A stretch of DNA of 64,000 nt from Diaporthe sp. PMI_573 (taxonomy: Eukaryota > Ascomycota > Sordariomycetes > Diaporthales > Diaporthaceae). Under the pieces are notes generated by a model. The model did no database searches. It was not told the DNA's origin and saw only the letters and a list, made by a program, of their open reading frames with translations. Location: the NCBI GenBank assembly GCA_021399435.1, contig JAJTUP010000037.1, positions 186,001 to 250,000 on the forward strand. The letters run 5' to 3'. The position numbers were made by a program, and so were the translations under genes. Below, piece by piece: positions 23,001 to 35,415 of this stretch (position 1 is its first letter; each line of letters opens with the position of its first letter).

Positions 23001-24874
23001 GAAGGTAATCAGACACATGGGCATCAATGGTGCTTGAGGATACGGCGGTATAGGATGAGCCCTGGTTGTGAGAGTAATCGCCACATGCTGTAACGGTCAA
23101 GTCCTCACGGACATGAGCCCATGGCTGGTTCAACGTGTTGGTTACTGCATACAGCAGGGTGTGACTTTGAGGCTCACAAGCTAAAAAGTTGTGGAACGTG
23201 GCTCACAAAGTCTGGACTGGTTATATTCATATGTATCTCACCTCCTGAGTAGAAAGCCCTCAAAGGGAAGGCTTGACTTCTTCCCAGCAAGTAACGCAGA
23301 GCCGAGGGAAGGACAACACAGCGAAGCCCAACACCTGGCGCATGAACATATCACAGACCCTGAAACTCATCCAACATCACGACAGCTGCAAAGAGATGGC
23401 AAGAAGAACCTCTAGGGGATGGCCCCTGTGCCCAGCATCCTCAAACCGTCCCTTTCCAGGCAGGCGGTTGACATCTGGGCGTAAAAGTAACACGGAATCT
23501 GATGGATCACCTGCCCTGTCTCTACCACAGCACGAGAACAGCTCACAGCCGGTCCAAGAGCATACAACAGTGGAATATCATGAGAGTGAGGAGATATTCT
23601 CAGGCCCAAATAAGCTGTCCTGTACCATCCACACAGCCCAGCCCTGGTAACATAGCCACCTACAATCCAGTAGTAGCCCAGAAGAGGAAGAAGGAATTCC
23701 CCAAAGCACGCTCTCAGAAAACAATACCTGGAGGCAGGAGAAGTAATTAATCTTCCTCGTAACTACTCATGCGACCAACGACACACCTCTGAACCTTCTC
23801 GTGTGCGTATGTGGCCCCCCCCCCCTGATAGCTCCCTGTAGAACGCTCGCTCCCAGACACACAAAATCCATGATGTTTCTGCAGGGCCTGCCAGCCAAAG
23901 GGAGCACAAAAGAGCAGAGAGGGAGGGGGAACGTTTTGGGTAACAGTCGAAACAAGGCTTACTATACATCACAAAAGTCAACGATAAAACAACCCCCATC
24001 GGCCACTGTCTCTTGCTGCCATCACTCGGCTCCTTGACAGTTGACACTTGACTTGAGAATTGCACCGGCCTTCCTTATTTTTGCCCTTTCAGCCATACGT
24101 GGTTGGGTAACCTGGCGGCATGCATTCTCCCGAGCTGCCACGTAGGGAAACGATTCGCTCAAGGATGACCTCGTGTCTCTGCCATGCCCCCAAGAGCTTG
24201 AGAAAGACACCCTCAGAACCCTGGGCCGAAGCATTGTGGATCTAGTCCAAAGGAGCCCTGTCATACAAAGCCTTGCTGTTGCCTGGGCAGAATATGGGGA
24301 AAACATGCTTGCAAACGGAAACGGGTATCATGGACTGCGTATGATCCAACTGGACCGGTGAAGAAGTTGAGCAGAATCTAATATCAACACTTGTTGATCT
24401 GAGATGTGACCCTGAGGGTAGCGTTTGGAACGGCTATTACCATGACAATACCTGGGAGTGTCCTGGTCAAAAGCCAGCATTCATCACATATAGCCCTTGC
24501 AAATGCGAGGCGGTGCAGGGTGGTGCTGCACCTAGAGCTGGCGCTCATGTCATAATACCCACGTCTCTTCCCTTGCTGTCTAACTATCTGTATGCATAGC
24601 ATTTCTCCCACAGCCTCGTTCGTTGGTCGTCAAGAGGAAAACGTGACCCAAATCGTCAACCAAGCCGGTCCACTCCCGGAATCAGTCACTCGGAATGCAA
24701 CGCCAGCAGCCAGCCAGAAAAAAAAGTGCAGGAAAACGTGTCCGTATTGATGTTGTTCTACCGCAAGCCCGAGAGGATGCCACAGTGATCCCCTCGTCCT
24801 CGCCATGCGTCCACAATCTCCCAAAAGCTCACAAATACACCACGCAAAGAGCCGGCCCCGGGGTTGGCTTCAGG
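17071..24874. other. 7.8-kb interval between noxA and ubc4 without a recognised gene
   Basis: The first 1.1 kb upstream of noxA is C/T-rich on the coding strand and looks like promoter plus long leader. Between 19.1 and 20.7 kb two overlapping plus-strand frames stay open for about 250 codons each (listed separately). From 21.1 to 24.8 kb the sequence is more A/T-rich with only short frames. I see no transposase, reverse transcriptase, terminal repeats, tRNA or rRNA. A (C)13-15 run lies near 23813-23827. Confidence 0.45.
19179..20606 (+). other. Possible unrecognised transcript with overlapping open frames
   Basis: A frame starting at ATG 19179 encodes 92 Pro/Ser/Arg-rich residues (MASTATFPSGGPRPAHN..). 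Downstream, a frame open from before 19550 to 20221 reads VNNYQNNHAVECSPWDD, then TASLFLASLGQGEKMGLES and LEHAQWARDSARILEIIT, which looks more protein-like. A TTCAG acceptor precedes it at about 19552. A second frame, 19854-20606, overlaps it for 370 nt, and both cannot be conserved coding. I recognise no family. This could be a real fast-evolving gene, a long non-coding RNA or chance. Confidence 0.2.
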
Positions 24875-25948
<1,074 letters not shown>

Positions 25949-26337
25949 TTTGTGTGGGTTGTTGAGGTTGTGGATGGGTTGAGGTTGGTGTCCTCAGGTG
26001 GTTGGTTCTGGCGGGTGTTTGACGGGGAAGAAAGAAGTCGACGGGCTGCAAGGTCGTGTTTTAACTCGGGTCAGCCGTTGGAACCAGACAGAAGGTCAGT
26101 GAATCATCAAAAGGGGGCAGGCAGGCAGGTGATGGTGATAATCGTGGTCTTCAGGTGAATGCAGGCAGTTGGGCTGGAGATGCAGGCTGGATTGTTTGCA
26201 GGCTCTACTCACGAGATGCGGGTGAAGTGGCGGGGTGGTGATGTGATGGTATCGCAGTCTTGGGGTGTGTTCGGGAGCAGATTACAGTGAGAGTCGGGAG
26301 CGAGAAAGAAGCTGCTCGGTGATGGGCGGCAAATACG

Positions 26338-26364
26338 ACTACTACTACTACTACTACTACTACT
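26338..26364. repeat. (ACT)9 microsatellite
   Basis: Nine perfect ACT units about 390 nt upstream of the ubc4 start codon. Confidence 0.98.
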
Positions 26365-26424
26365 GTGGCTGGCAGGGCAGGGTACGGTGGGTATTGGTAG
26401 GGGACGAGAGAAAAATCGGAGAAG

Positions 26425-26450
26425 AGTCAGTCAGTCAGTCAGTCAGTCAG
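26425..26450. repeat. (AGTC)6 microsatellite
   Basis: Six and a half perfect AGTC units upstream of ubc4. Confidence 0.97.
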
Positions 26451-26985
26451 GCAGTCACGGAAGGTGGGCTGGGGGCAGTTGTTCCCAGTTCCAGTTTGCA
26501 GTTCCTGCCGACACACGCTCAGGCAAGCACACACTCACCCTCACAAACACACTGGGCAGGCGCTGGCGGCAAGGTGGACGGGGCCCAAGCAAGTGAAGTG
26601 GGACAAAGAACGTCGCCCAATGCCTGAAAGGCAGAAAGGCCGCAGTGGGTTGACCGTTGACCGGGTCTGGCCTGGAAGCACGGCCCCTCTCCTTTCTGAA
26701 CGGTCTGAACACCCAAGACACCCTGGGCAGCCAGCAGCAGGCACCCTTGACGCCCAAAGGCGCCTGAACGCCTGAAAACAAACATTTTACCTCACCTGCC
26801 AGAGCTGCAGCATTCACAAACATAGTCAAGTATTTCACCACCCGGATTTGGCACGGCCGGTACACAATTCACAATAGTACATCAGCACCGCCACCAAGAA
26901 GCTATCCTGTCCTTGATTTCTCATCCTTCACCTTGTTTGCTTTGCCTCTTCCTTTGAGGATCCAGGTCAACACCAAACATTCACG

Positions 26986-27027
26986 CCTGACTGCCTGACT
27001 GCCAGACTGCCAGACTGCCAGACTGCC
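26986..27027. repeat. 8-nt tandem repeat (GACTGCCA)
   Basis: Three perfect copies of GACTGCCA preceded by two diverged copies (GACTGCCT, and CGCCTGACTGCC). Confidence 0.9.
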
Positions 27028-27498
27028 CACCCTATCTGCCGGGAAAGGCGACATCCTGGCATGCTCGACCATGCATATCAGACATGTCAAGCTCAACAAT
27101 GACGTTGATCGGTCAGGTAGCCCAGGGGCGCTAAAGTCAGGGGTTCAGGGATGCATCGATGAAAGGGGGCCCGGCTGGATCCGATCGAGGCCGGCCTGGC
27201 CGGTACAGGTTCCCGGAGGCAGGTCGGGGAGAATCTTCATAATCCGGTATTGAACCTGCGGGATATGTTTACAGTTTTCTGGTTTCACAGATTTGTGAAA
27301 CACAAAGCAGACAATCCCAGCAGATGCTTTTTTCCTTGCTTACTGAACCACATGCAGAAGATCAACCCTTTTCACCACCTGTCCCACCTGAACCACAGGT
27401 ATGGTATGATTCATAGTAAGCTAGCATATACGAACAATTACTACATACACACCTCAACTCTTGGATCTCGTATCTTCTAAATGTATGGTTTTGTACGC

Positions 27499-28991
27499 TT
27501 AGACAAAGGCCTGTATACCAGTAATGGCTCTGCCAATTATCAAGCCTGTACAGATGCATTAGCAACCCCATTACACTGAGGGAGAAGTAGCAGAGGGAAA
27601 AGGGGGAAAACATTAGGGACCAACTCACTGTGAATATCACTCTGGCCCTCATAAGTCTGTGTGACAAACAAGTTGGCTACATGCCTACCAATACCGTATT
27701 CATCACTGACGGCATTGCCCCCAAACACCTCCTGCAGCACCCGGGCGTTGACGAGCGCCCGGTCGCAGTTCTGCCTCTTGATCATGCTGATCATCTCAGG
27801 CGTCGCCTTGCCCTCGTCCTTGAGGCGCCCGACCTGGATGGCCGCAAGCATACCGTACGCCGCGTCCGTAGCCGCATCGGCCAGCTTGCGCTGCACGAGC
27901 TGGTACCGCGCGATGGGGTTGTTCTTGAACTGGCGGCGCTCGAGTGCGTACGCCCTGGTACGCTCGAGGCAGTCCTCGAGCGCGCCGATGGTTCCCATGG
28001 CAATACCGTAGCGCGCGCTGTTGAGGCACGAGAAGGGGCCCCGCAGACCCTCAATGTCCGGGAACATCATCTCGTGAGCGACGGGGGCCCCGTCCAGCTG
28101 GATCATGCCCGTGATGCTGGCCCGCAGGCCCGTCTTGTGCTTGATGGCGGGCGTCTCGATGGTTCCCGCGGGGCAGGCGTCCCTCTCCACCAGGAACCCG
28201 CGGATCTTGCCCGTGTCCGCCAGCTTCGCCCACACCATGAACACGTCGGCGATGGGGCTGTTGGTGATCCACGTCTTGGAGCCGCTGAGGAGGTAGTAGC
28301 CCTTCTTGGACGGGTGGGGGCGCGCGACCGTCTCCATGGAGCCCGGGTCCGACCCGTGGTTCGGCTCCGTGAGGCCGAACGCGCCCAGGATCTTGCCCTT
28401 TGCCATCCCAGGGAGGAACTTGTCCTTCTGCTCGGCCGTGCCGAACTCGTGGATCCCGCCCATCACCAGCGACGACTGGACAGACATGCCCGACCTGTAG
28501 CCTGAGTCCACCCGCTCCACGGCCTTTGTGATCAGCCCGCCCGCCACCGTCGACACGCCGGCGCAGCCGTACCCGTCGATCGTGGCGCCCAGCAGGCCGA
28601 GCTCGCCCATCTCGGTCAGGATCTCGCGGTGGTAGTTCTCATCGCGGTAGGCCTCTGTAGCAGTTTCGAGGGCAAGTCAGCGGCCGTTCAACAATATTCA
28701 GAAGCTGTTTGAGGGGGGGAAAGGGGGGGGGAGAGGGTGTGTGAAGGGACTGTGGGTGGTGCAGTGCGTACGAAGGACCCTGGGCAGCAATTGCTCCTGG
28801 CAATACTTCTCCGCCGTCTCCGAAATGGCCAGCTCCTCCTCCGTCAGTAGGTTCTTCGCATTGAGAGGATCCTGCCAGTCAAACGGCGGAGCAGAGGAAG
28901 CTGCCGCCGCAAAGTTCCGCCTGGCGCCGGCCCGCAGTGCTGGGGCGCTCCGCCGGGCGCATCTCGAAAGCAGGGCTCTTGACATGGTCAC
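27499..28991 (-). CDS. Glutaryl-CoA dehydrogenase, mitochondrial
   Basis: Three exons, 28991-28772, 28654-27629 and 27545-27499, give 430 residues (428 from the second Met). The N-terminus MSRALLSRCARRSAPALRAG is Arg/Ala-rich, a likely mitochondrial presequence. The mature part starts FDWQDPLNAKNLLTEEE, matching the glutaryl-CoA dehydrogenase family. Further family marks are ATIDGYGCAGVS, ERVDSGYRSGMSVQSSLV, FGLTEPNHGSDPGSM and SKTWITNSPIAD. The catalytic Glu is in QTYEGQSDIH, and the 15-residue last exon (LIIGRAITGIQAFV) is the conserved C-terminus. It oxidises and decarboxylates glutaryl-CoA to crotonyl-CoA in lysine and tryptophan breakdown, passing electrons to ETF. The first intron carries long G runs on the plus strand near 28711-28732. 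Confidence 0.95.
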
Positions 28992-29701
28992 GAGAGTGCA
29001 ATTGGTCCCACAGGAGAGTTAAAAGGAGAGAAGATGGATACAGGAAACCAGCCTGGCAGAGGGGAAGGCTGCTCTTCTCCTCTCCACTTGCTGCGCCGCG
29101 GTTGTCCGGTCTCGGTCTCGGTGACGCCAACGACGGCGCGGGAGTTGGCAAGAACCTCGGCTCATCGACTGTCGCGGCCTGCCCCCTCCAGCCCTTGATC
29201 CCTCCATGCCCACGGTCCATTTTGGCCACCACAAGGTTGTCTGATGAACATGCCTGCCGTCAGCCACTAGTGAGCAGCGCAGTAGCACAAGTAAACTTCT
29301 GACATTGGTCACAAATATGATCCTGACTGAGCCCTCAAATGGTGTAACTGCAGATCATCTCGCCATTCGGGTCTTCGTTATGTGCGACCCTCTCTCTCAC
29401 CCCTACCAGCTTGACGGTAGCACTGCATCTCTGCCTGGGCATATTCACTTTCGGGAATAGCCTCGAGTTCCAGTCATCATGCATCATTGTGGAGTTTCTC
29501 ATTATGTGGGATTTCATATTCATGCTCGTTACATGGAGGTCCTATTATATGCCTAATTCAACCACCCTCGGCGGAGAACCACGCAAATCAACAGCGCCCA
29601 ACACCCAAGTCGACAGAGAGATACAACCAGATACAAAAGGAAGAATGTACTAATATTATAGGGCTGGCCCATCCCAGACACGGGAATCATGAACACACAT
29701 C
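28992..29701. other. Promoter of glutaryl-CoA dehydrogenase / 3' flank of WSC gene
   Basis: No coding signal seen on either strand beyond short frames. Confidence 0.4.
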
Positions 29702-31419
29702 CTACAGCAGGAGGAGCGCCCCAAAGGCGACGGCGCTCAGCAGGACAAACATCTCCACAACCCGGTCCATGCTCGCCCCGGCCGTCACGGGCATCGTGGG
29801 CTTCGCGCCCTGGGAACCATTGTATGCGCCGGTGCCGTACGCCACGTTGGGCGGCGGGGCAGGAGGGCCGGGGACGGGGCCCGCCTCGCCCGTGGGCAGC
29901 AGCTTCTGCACGGTCCTGGTGACGGCGACGAGCAGGGTGGTCGTGTACTTGGTCGTGAGGTAGTCGACGATGGTGACGACGACGGTGCTCTCGGCCGGGT
30001 TGTACGGGATCTTGCTGATGGTGGTGGTCACCATGGGCGTGACGACGCCGTCGGGCCGCGTCTTGGTGTAGGTCACCTCGCACGGCGTTGTGAACACCTC
30101 GGCCGTGATGCAAGTCGTGCCGATCGGAATCGCGAAGAGCGTAACCTCGGGCTTGCACACGGGACAGCGCGTGATGGTTGACGTGATTGTCTGGTAGACC
30201 GTGTTGGTGTACGACGGAAGCACCGCGCTGGTCGACGACGAGCCTACTGGCAAGGTGGGCAAGGACGGCGTCGGCAGCGGCGTGCCGCCTCGGCCCACGA
30301 CGAGCAGCTCGATGGCGAAGGTGTACACACCTAGTACCTGCCTGCGCTGGGGTCCGTTCGACCCAGTCGTGGGTTGGCCGGCTGTCACGGTGATGATGAG
30401 CGGTCCGGCAGGGAAGTCGATCGGAATCGTGCCGTAGAACGATGTGATGTTGGGGTTGTACAGGAACCAAGCCGGCGACGGGATCCAGGAAAGCGCCTGG
30501 TCACCGAGGTTCCTCAGGTAGGGAGCGATATTGATCACGAACGGTTGGCCGGGGACGAGCGGCTGGCCGGGGACGAGCGGCACGATCGTCGCAACTGGGG
30601 CGCCGCCGACACCAGTCGAGCTGGGCGAGGCTGCTACGCTGTCCCAGGGGCCGGAGCCCGTGGGGGTAGGCCAGATGCCTCCCGGGGTGGTAAAGATCCC
30701 AGAGGGAGAAGGCCCGCCACCTCCAGACGGGCCTGAGCTCGCAGGAGGGGGCAAAACCACACCAGGGCTTGTTGGAGGCAGAACCTGTCCAGCACTAGTG
30801 CTCGGGAGGGTTGGAGGCCCACCATCGGACGAGCTCGGGGGAGGATTGCCGCCTCCAACGTCGCTGGAACTCGGAGGCGTAGCAACGCCACCTTGTGCGC
30901 TGGATGTTGCCGGAGGCGGGATCGCTTCAACACGACTAGATGATACACCCCCTGCTCCAGTGCTTATAGAGGAGGGCAACGCAGCAGGATTTGCAACACC
31001 CGCGTAGTAGCTGTACAGGAAGCCGAGAGTGCTGAGGTCGATGCCGCCGCAGTACTGGGTGCTGTATGGGTCATCGCAGTTGAACGAGCAGTCCACATGC
31101 TCGCTGTCGGCGTACTTCTTGGTGACGACCGGGGGGGATGCCCAGCAGGAGCAAAACCTAGGCAAAGTCAATTGGCATGCTTCTCAAAGGGCTGGACCGG
31201 GTCCATGGATGGTGAGACTCACTGGGCCTGCATACCCGCGTACGAGTAACCTACACTATTGCAGTATGCGAGACAAGAGTCCGGCCCCTGAGGGTACAAC
31301 TCGATAGTTCCTACAATAGCAGAAGTGTCGAGGGCAGCACAGCCCTGGTATGACTTTTGCGCCTTCACCCCTAGGGCCAGCAAGGCGGTGCCGGCGGCCA
31401 GTGTGTGCAGTCTCCCCAT
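29702..31419 (-). CDS. WSC-domain cell-wall protein, predicted GPI-anchored
   Basis: Two exons, 31419-31223 and 31157-29702, give 550 residues. Signal peptide MGRLHTLAAGTALLALGVKA is followed by a WSC-like cysteine domain (YQGCAALDTS, DSCLAYCNS, FCSCWASPPV, VDCSFNCDD, QYCGGID). A Ser/Pro/Gly-rich stalk of roughly 130 residues follows, then a beta-rich region including VYTFAIELLVVGRGG and a repeat-like part with many Thr/Val (TVYQTITSTITRCPVCK, VTPMVTTTISKIPYNP). The C-terminus is a small-residue site (AGASM) followed by a hydrophobic tail ending FGALLLL, fitting GPI attachment. WSC domains bind wall glucan; WSC proteins act as wall-stress sensors or wall components. With no cytoplasmic tail, a structural or carbohydrate-binding role is more likely than sensing. 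Confidence 0.85.
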
Positions 31420-31856
31420 GCTTGCTCGACGGTTGCCTTCACCGATGGGGTGTGAAGAAAGAACGAATGAATGGTCGGTCGGTAGGTACGAAAGGGGCGA
31501 ACAGAATAAACCAGAGAGCCCGCAATTAGAAAAGATTGTGTTTATATCACCGACAAGCGGAGAGAAGGGAGGGAACAGAGACGAAACGCTGAGTTGCTCG
31601 AACGCCGTCCATGGTCCTTTTCAATTCCGCGCATTACAGCGTGTCCTACGGTGATCAGAAGACATAACAAGGCAAGACAGGCAGTGCCCGGCGCGTCGTC
31701 GTCGAGACGGCGATGGTAGCTGGTGACCAATGAACCGGTGCTGGCCGAGACAACTCGTGGTTGAAGAATGGACCCATGGCCGATACTACGGTAGCCACGT
31801 TCCAGTGCCACCCGGAGGAATGTATGAGATTTCTGTGCTGTCAACAGACCGAGGTC
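31420..31856. other. Promoter of WSC gene / 3' flank of hydrolase gene
   Basis: No gene recognised. Purine-rich on the plus strand near 31545-31580, i.e. pyrimidine-rich on the WSC coding strand, as expected for a leader. Confidence 0.4.
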
Positions 31857-33067
31857 TTAATTTAGCTGCGCAATCCAATCCTGTAGGATGTCCTGGATGT
31901 CATCGCTATTCTTCTCTAGAAACATCATGTGCCCATTGCCGTGAACCCCGGCCTTGCCCAGCTCGACGTATTCCAAAGAAGTGCATCCTGCCTGCCGGAG
32001 ATAGTCGACGCTGCAGTAGTCGTATTGTGCATGAAATGACGACTCTGCCGTCACCACCAATATGGGCTTATCAGCCAGATTGGCCAACCTGCGCGGTGCA
32101 GGACTATCGGCCTGCAGCGTGCAGTCGACGTGATCCTCGTCCCGCGCCGCGACGACCTTCCTGACCAGGTCGACCGCAGGGTCGTCTACTGGCGGCTCAT
32201 AGGTGAGAGGGATTTCCGCAACTCCCCAGGCACGAGCCGGAGAGTTCCCCTGCACGCCTGCGTTCATGAATGGCGGCCCAGATGGCTCCAGGAGTATCAG
32301 GCCTGCCGTGAGACCTGGGCGTGCGTCTGCAATGACCATCGGCAGCTGACCCCCCGAACTGTGACCCACGAGGATAACAGGCCTGCCTATTTGGTCGAGC
32401 AGGGCAGCACCAGCAGCTTGGGTCTTGTGTTGCTGAAACGTCAGGTTGGCCGTGTACTGCACCTGGGATGCGTAGAAGCGATCGAAGACAGGGTCTCCCA
32501 TCAAGCCTGTACCGTTCCACTGCGTATGCAGGCCGGCCTGTGGCCACAGGTTGTACTTCTCACTGGCGGTAAATCGCTGCTGCAGGTTCTCAGCCGCAAA
32601 CGGTGGTTCCAACTCGGGGCCGGTGGCTGGCTGCCATGCCGAGCGGCCCCGTGAGGGCTGGTCGACGAGGAACAGCTCGTAACCCTGCTCGACGAAACGA
32701 GAGGCCCAACCTCGACCGCCGTCGGGCTTGTTGAGCCAGTTCTTCCGGAGGGTCAGCGTCTTGGACGCGTAATCTCATCCCGAGGCAATCTGGGGGAAGC
32801 CGCACTAACCGTTGCTGTCTGTGCCGAGCCGTGTAGGAAGACGATGGGGTGGTTTTGGGTAACACCATGCACGGGGAGCAGGTGTTCCACGTAGATCTGG
32901 TCTTGGAAGATATGCTCTCCCGCGCTGTTCTCGGCGTACTGGCCGCCGGCATAAAAGTAGCCCCGGATCATAGGCGCCTCATCTTGGGGGGCTTGCGCGA
33001 GGGCAGACGCAAGCCCGGTGGCAGGCAAGGGGATCGCGGAGGCGACCAGAAGGAGGGTAGCGAGCAT
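31857..33067 (-). CDS. Secreted alpha/beta hydrolase (esterase/lipase-like)
   Basis: Two exons, 33067-32810 and 32741-31857, give about 380 residues. A signal peptide ([18 protein letters not shown]) is followed by [11 protein letters not shown] and the oxyanion-loop strand [17 protein letters not shown]. The nucleophile elbow is VGHSSGGQ; the late acidic strand is [16 protein letters not shown]; the catalytic His is in [13 protein letters not shown]. It belongs to the AB-hydrolase superfamily and probably hydrolyses an ester outside the cell; the substrate is unknown. Splice uncertainty: the acceptor that joins QTAT to NWLN is AAG rather than CAG/TAG. A second in-frame AAG acceptor 18 nt earlier would add TLTLRK. 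A clean CAG acceptor lies too close to the donor and leads to a stop. Confidence 0.82.
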
Positions 33068-33504
33068 GATGGAGGCCGAATCCCGTGGACCGGTGAGTGT
33101 GTTATTGCAACAGGCGAGGCGACCGGGATTTGAGAGCGATAGTCAAGCCGCTGCCGACGTTGTTACTTTTATGTGAGTCGTCGACCTGGCGGCGTATCTT
33201 GCGCCTCATCCACACAACTCTGCCACCTCTGCGTCCCAATGTCAGTCCGTATTACATGACGCTAGAACTGCGGGGAACCCTGGGATAAGTGGAAGTTAAC
33301 TGGGGACCGTCCAGGGCGGCGTGGCAGCCGGGGGGCAGAGGCAAATTGTGCTGTGGATTCATCGTTACAACGGGCCGCCGATCCTGGCCTGTCCTGTCAG
33401 CGGAACAGATCAGATTATGGCATGCACAGTATTGTGAGATGCAGCCAGCAGCCGCCCACGGGCTCAGGCCGAGCGATGGCGCAGACGCAGAAGCAGACGA
33501 GACG

Positions 33505-33552
33505 CAGGCGCAGGCACAGGCACAGGCACAGGTGCAGGTGCAGGTGCAGGTG
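33505..33552. repeat. Hexameric CAGGCR/CAGGTG repeat
   Basis: Eight consecutive 6-nt units: CAGGCG, three of CAGGCA type and four of CAGGTG type. Confidence 0.93.
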
Positions 33553-34320
33553 GCAGTTCTCGATGAGCATGAACATGGATGAACATGGAGGAGAGGGAGG
33601 GTCATGGACGAAATGGGTTCGATGAAAACCAGACCGGTCGAGCACTTTTGTCTCTGGTCATCAGCCGCGTTGCCGTGCCGGCACGATCGGGGTGTGCAAG
33701 AGGTGAGTCTGGAACTGCCCTTCAAGGCCGGGAGTGAGCTCGGTCTGCTGGTTTGGTCTGCCACGGCCTGCCTTGCACCAAAGGCCGTGCAGGAGGCCAG
33801 GGAGGCTAGATAAATAAGGTCAAAGCCCGTCCGAAAGAGGCGTCCAATGGCAGGGAACACCAAACGCCATATTACCCCGGGGCAGGTCGACCATGGGACG
33901 AGATTCGTTGTTGTGTGGTTTGACAGGCAGACTGGCAGACAGGCAGGCACGAGGGAGGGGTGTGTGAGCATGCAGCAAGGGCGCGTCGCACAACGGGAGA
34001 GAGCATGGGACGAACGGCACCGAACGGCACCAGGCCAGTCAGTCCAGTCAGTCCAGTCAGTCTAAACCTCAGCCTGTCTACGTAAGTAGGTATACAAGTA
34101 GGTATACAAGTATTTTACGGAGCGTATATGCTGTGCCGACAAGACCGCCAGGACTGTTGGGCCTCAATGTCATGTTCTGTCATGTTCCATCGCGTCCCAT
34201 CACTGCCAGAACCGTCCCATCATGTCGTATTCAACCAGCCAGTCGGCCTGTCTGTGACGTTGTATCACAGTACTTGCATCTGATATGCCGTGCTTTGCTG
34301 TTCTGCGCTGAGCTGATTGT

Positions 34321-34343
34321 ACATTACATTACATTACATTACA
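34321..34343. repeat. (ACATT)4 tandem repeat
   Basis: Four perfect ACATT units and a partial fifth. Confidence 0.95.
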
Positions 34344-35099
34344 GGACAGGACATGTACCGGATTGGAAATCCCAAAGGAATCCCAAGGTACACTACGCTA
34401 GGTCTCAAGTAGCGCCTGCCCTCCGTCCTGCTAACAGCTTCTACACCCCTGCTCCCGGCCAGGATTGGGCTTGGTACCGTTCCATGGCGGATCCTCCCGC
34501 CTGCCCGCCGACGAGGATCCCCGCTTTGGCAAGAGCTGCCAAGTCTTTCGATTTACAACCAGGGCGCGATGAAGGGGATGGGAGGACAATCCTGTGTCGG
34601 ACGGCATGGGACGGGGCATGGATGCCTGCACACGCCGTGGCGAGGCGATACCGGTGGTCTGGGCCAGGAACACAGGAGGAGCACCGGCGACCCGGACGAG
34701 CACCCACACTTGACCCAACTCACCCTCACACACACTTAGACACACGCCTCAACACACACACACACGCGGTGACACACCCGGCACAGCAGAGACAGGCCAG
34801 CACCAGCGCCCCGGGAGACCCAGACGCAGACCTTGTTACACCTTGGACATTGGAACTACTGTGCAATAACCCCGACCGTCATCGTCCATCAATCACCACC
34901 ACCACCACCCTCCACCCTCCGCCGCCAACCAGCAGCCGCACCAGCAACACGGTATCATTGCCACGAGAGATGGCGCTTACATGATGACACTGTATTATTG
35001 GAAACACCTGCGGATCCGGTTCACTTGATGACAGCCAGCCGGGAATAGCCAACCCAGGCCCCCAGAACACCCGGGGCGCACAGCAGCTCCACGACGCAC

Positions 35100-35190
35100 A
35101 GCATCAAGCATCATCACGCATCTAGCATCGCGCACCCAGCATCCGGCATCAAGCATCAAGCACCAAGCATCAGGCATCAGGCACCTCCCT
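35100..35190. repeat. Imperfect GCATCAA/GCATCAG repeat tract
   Basis: About twelve imperfect 6-8-nt units of the GCATCA(A/G) or GCACC(A) type lie in a row, upstream of the zinc-cluster gene. Confidence 0.85.
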
Positions 35191-35415
35191 TCCCACCGTG
35201 CCGCCGTGCCACCACCCACCCCCCTGGGATATACCATGAACCCGGGTCGCAGCCCTTGACAGCATCCCAGCTTCTGAACTGCCACAAACAAAAGCAAAAC
35301 CGTTCGCCAAAGCAGAACACTACATCTCAAGCGCTGTCTCATCACCGTTCCCCATCACACAACCTCCACCGCACCCCAACAAAACCCCAACTTGTGAAAA
35401 AACAACTGGTCGCTC

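Larger units (their letters stand above)
25949..27498. other. ubc4 promoter/leader and 3' flank of glutaryl-CoA dehydrogenase
   Basis: No gene recognised. It holds three simple repeats: (ACT)9 at 26338-26364, (AGTC)6 at 26425-26450 and an 8-nt unit (GACTGCCA) at 26986-27027. Such repeats are common in fungal promoter and leader DNA. Confidence 0.5.
33068..35415. other. 2.3-kb divergent promoter region rich in simple repeats
   Basis: Separates the hydrolase (minus) from the zinc-cluster regulator (plus), so both promoters lie here. Repeats: CAGGYR hexamers at 33505-33552, a duplicated AAGTAGGTATAC at 34083-34111, (ACATT)4 at 34321-34343, CA-rich runs near 34730-34770 and a GCATCA-type repeat at 35100-35190. 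No gene recognised; the 200-280 codon frames spanning the repeats are low complexity. Confidence 0.5.

Noticed and set aside
21100..24800. A/T-richer stretch considered as a RIP-degraded transposon
   Set aside because: No terminal repeats, no trace of transposase or reverse transcriptase in any frame and no internal repetition that I can see; a RIP index calculation would be needed to decide.
27630..28505. Plus-strand frame of 291 codons opposite glutaryl-CoA dehydrogenase
   Set aside because: Antisense shadow with the Val/Ala/Arg/His composition typical of the opposite strand of GC3-rich coding DNA.
33252..33971. 239-codon minus-strand frame with Cys/Thr/Ala repeats
   Set aside because: Its repeats come directly from the CAGGYR microsatellite; no other evidence for coding.
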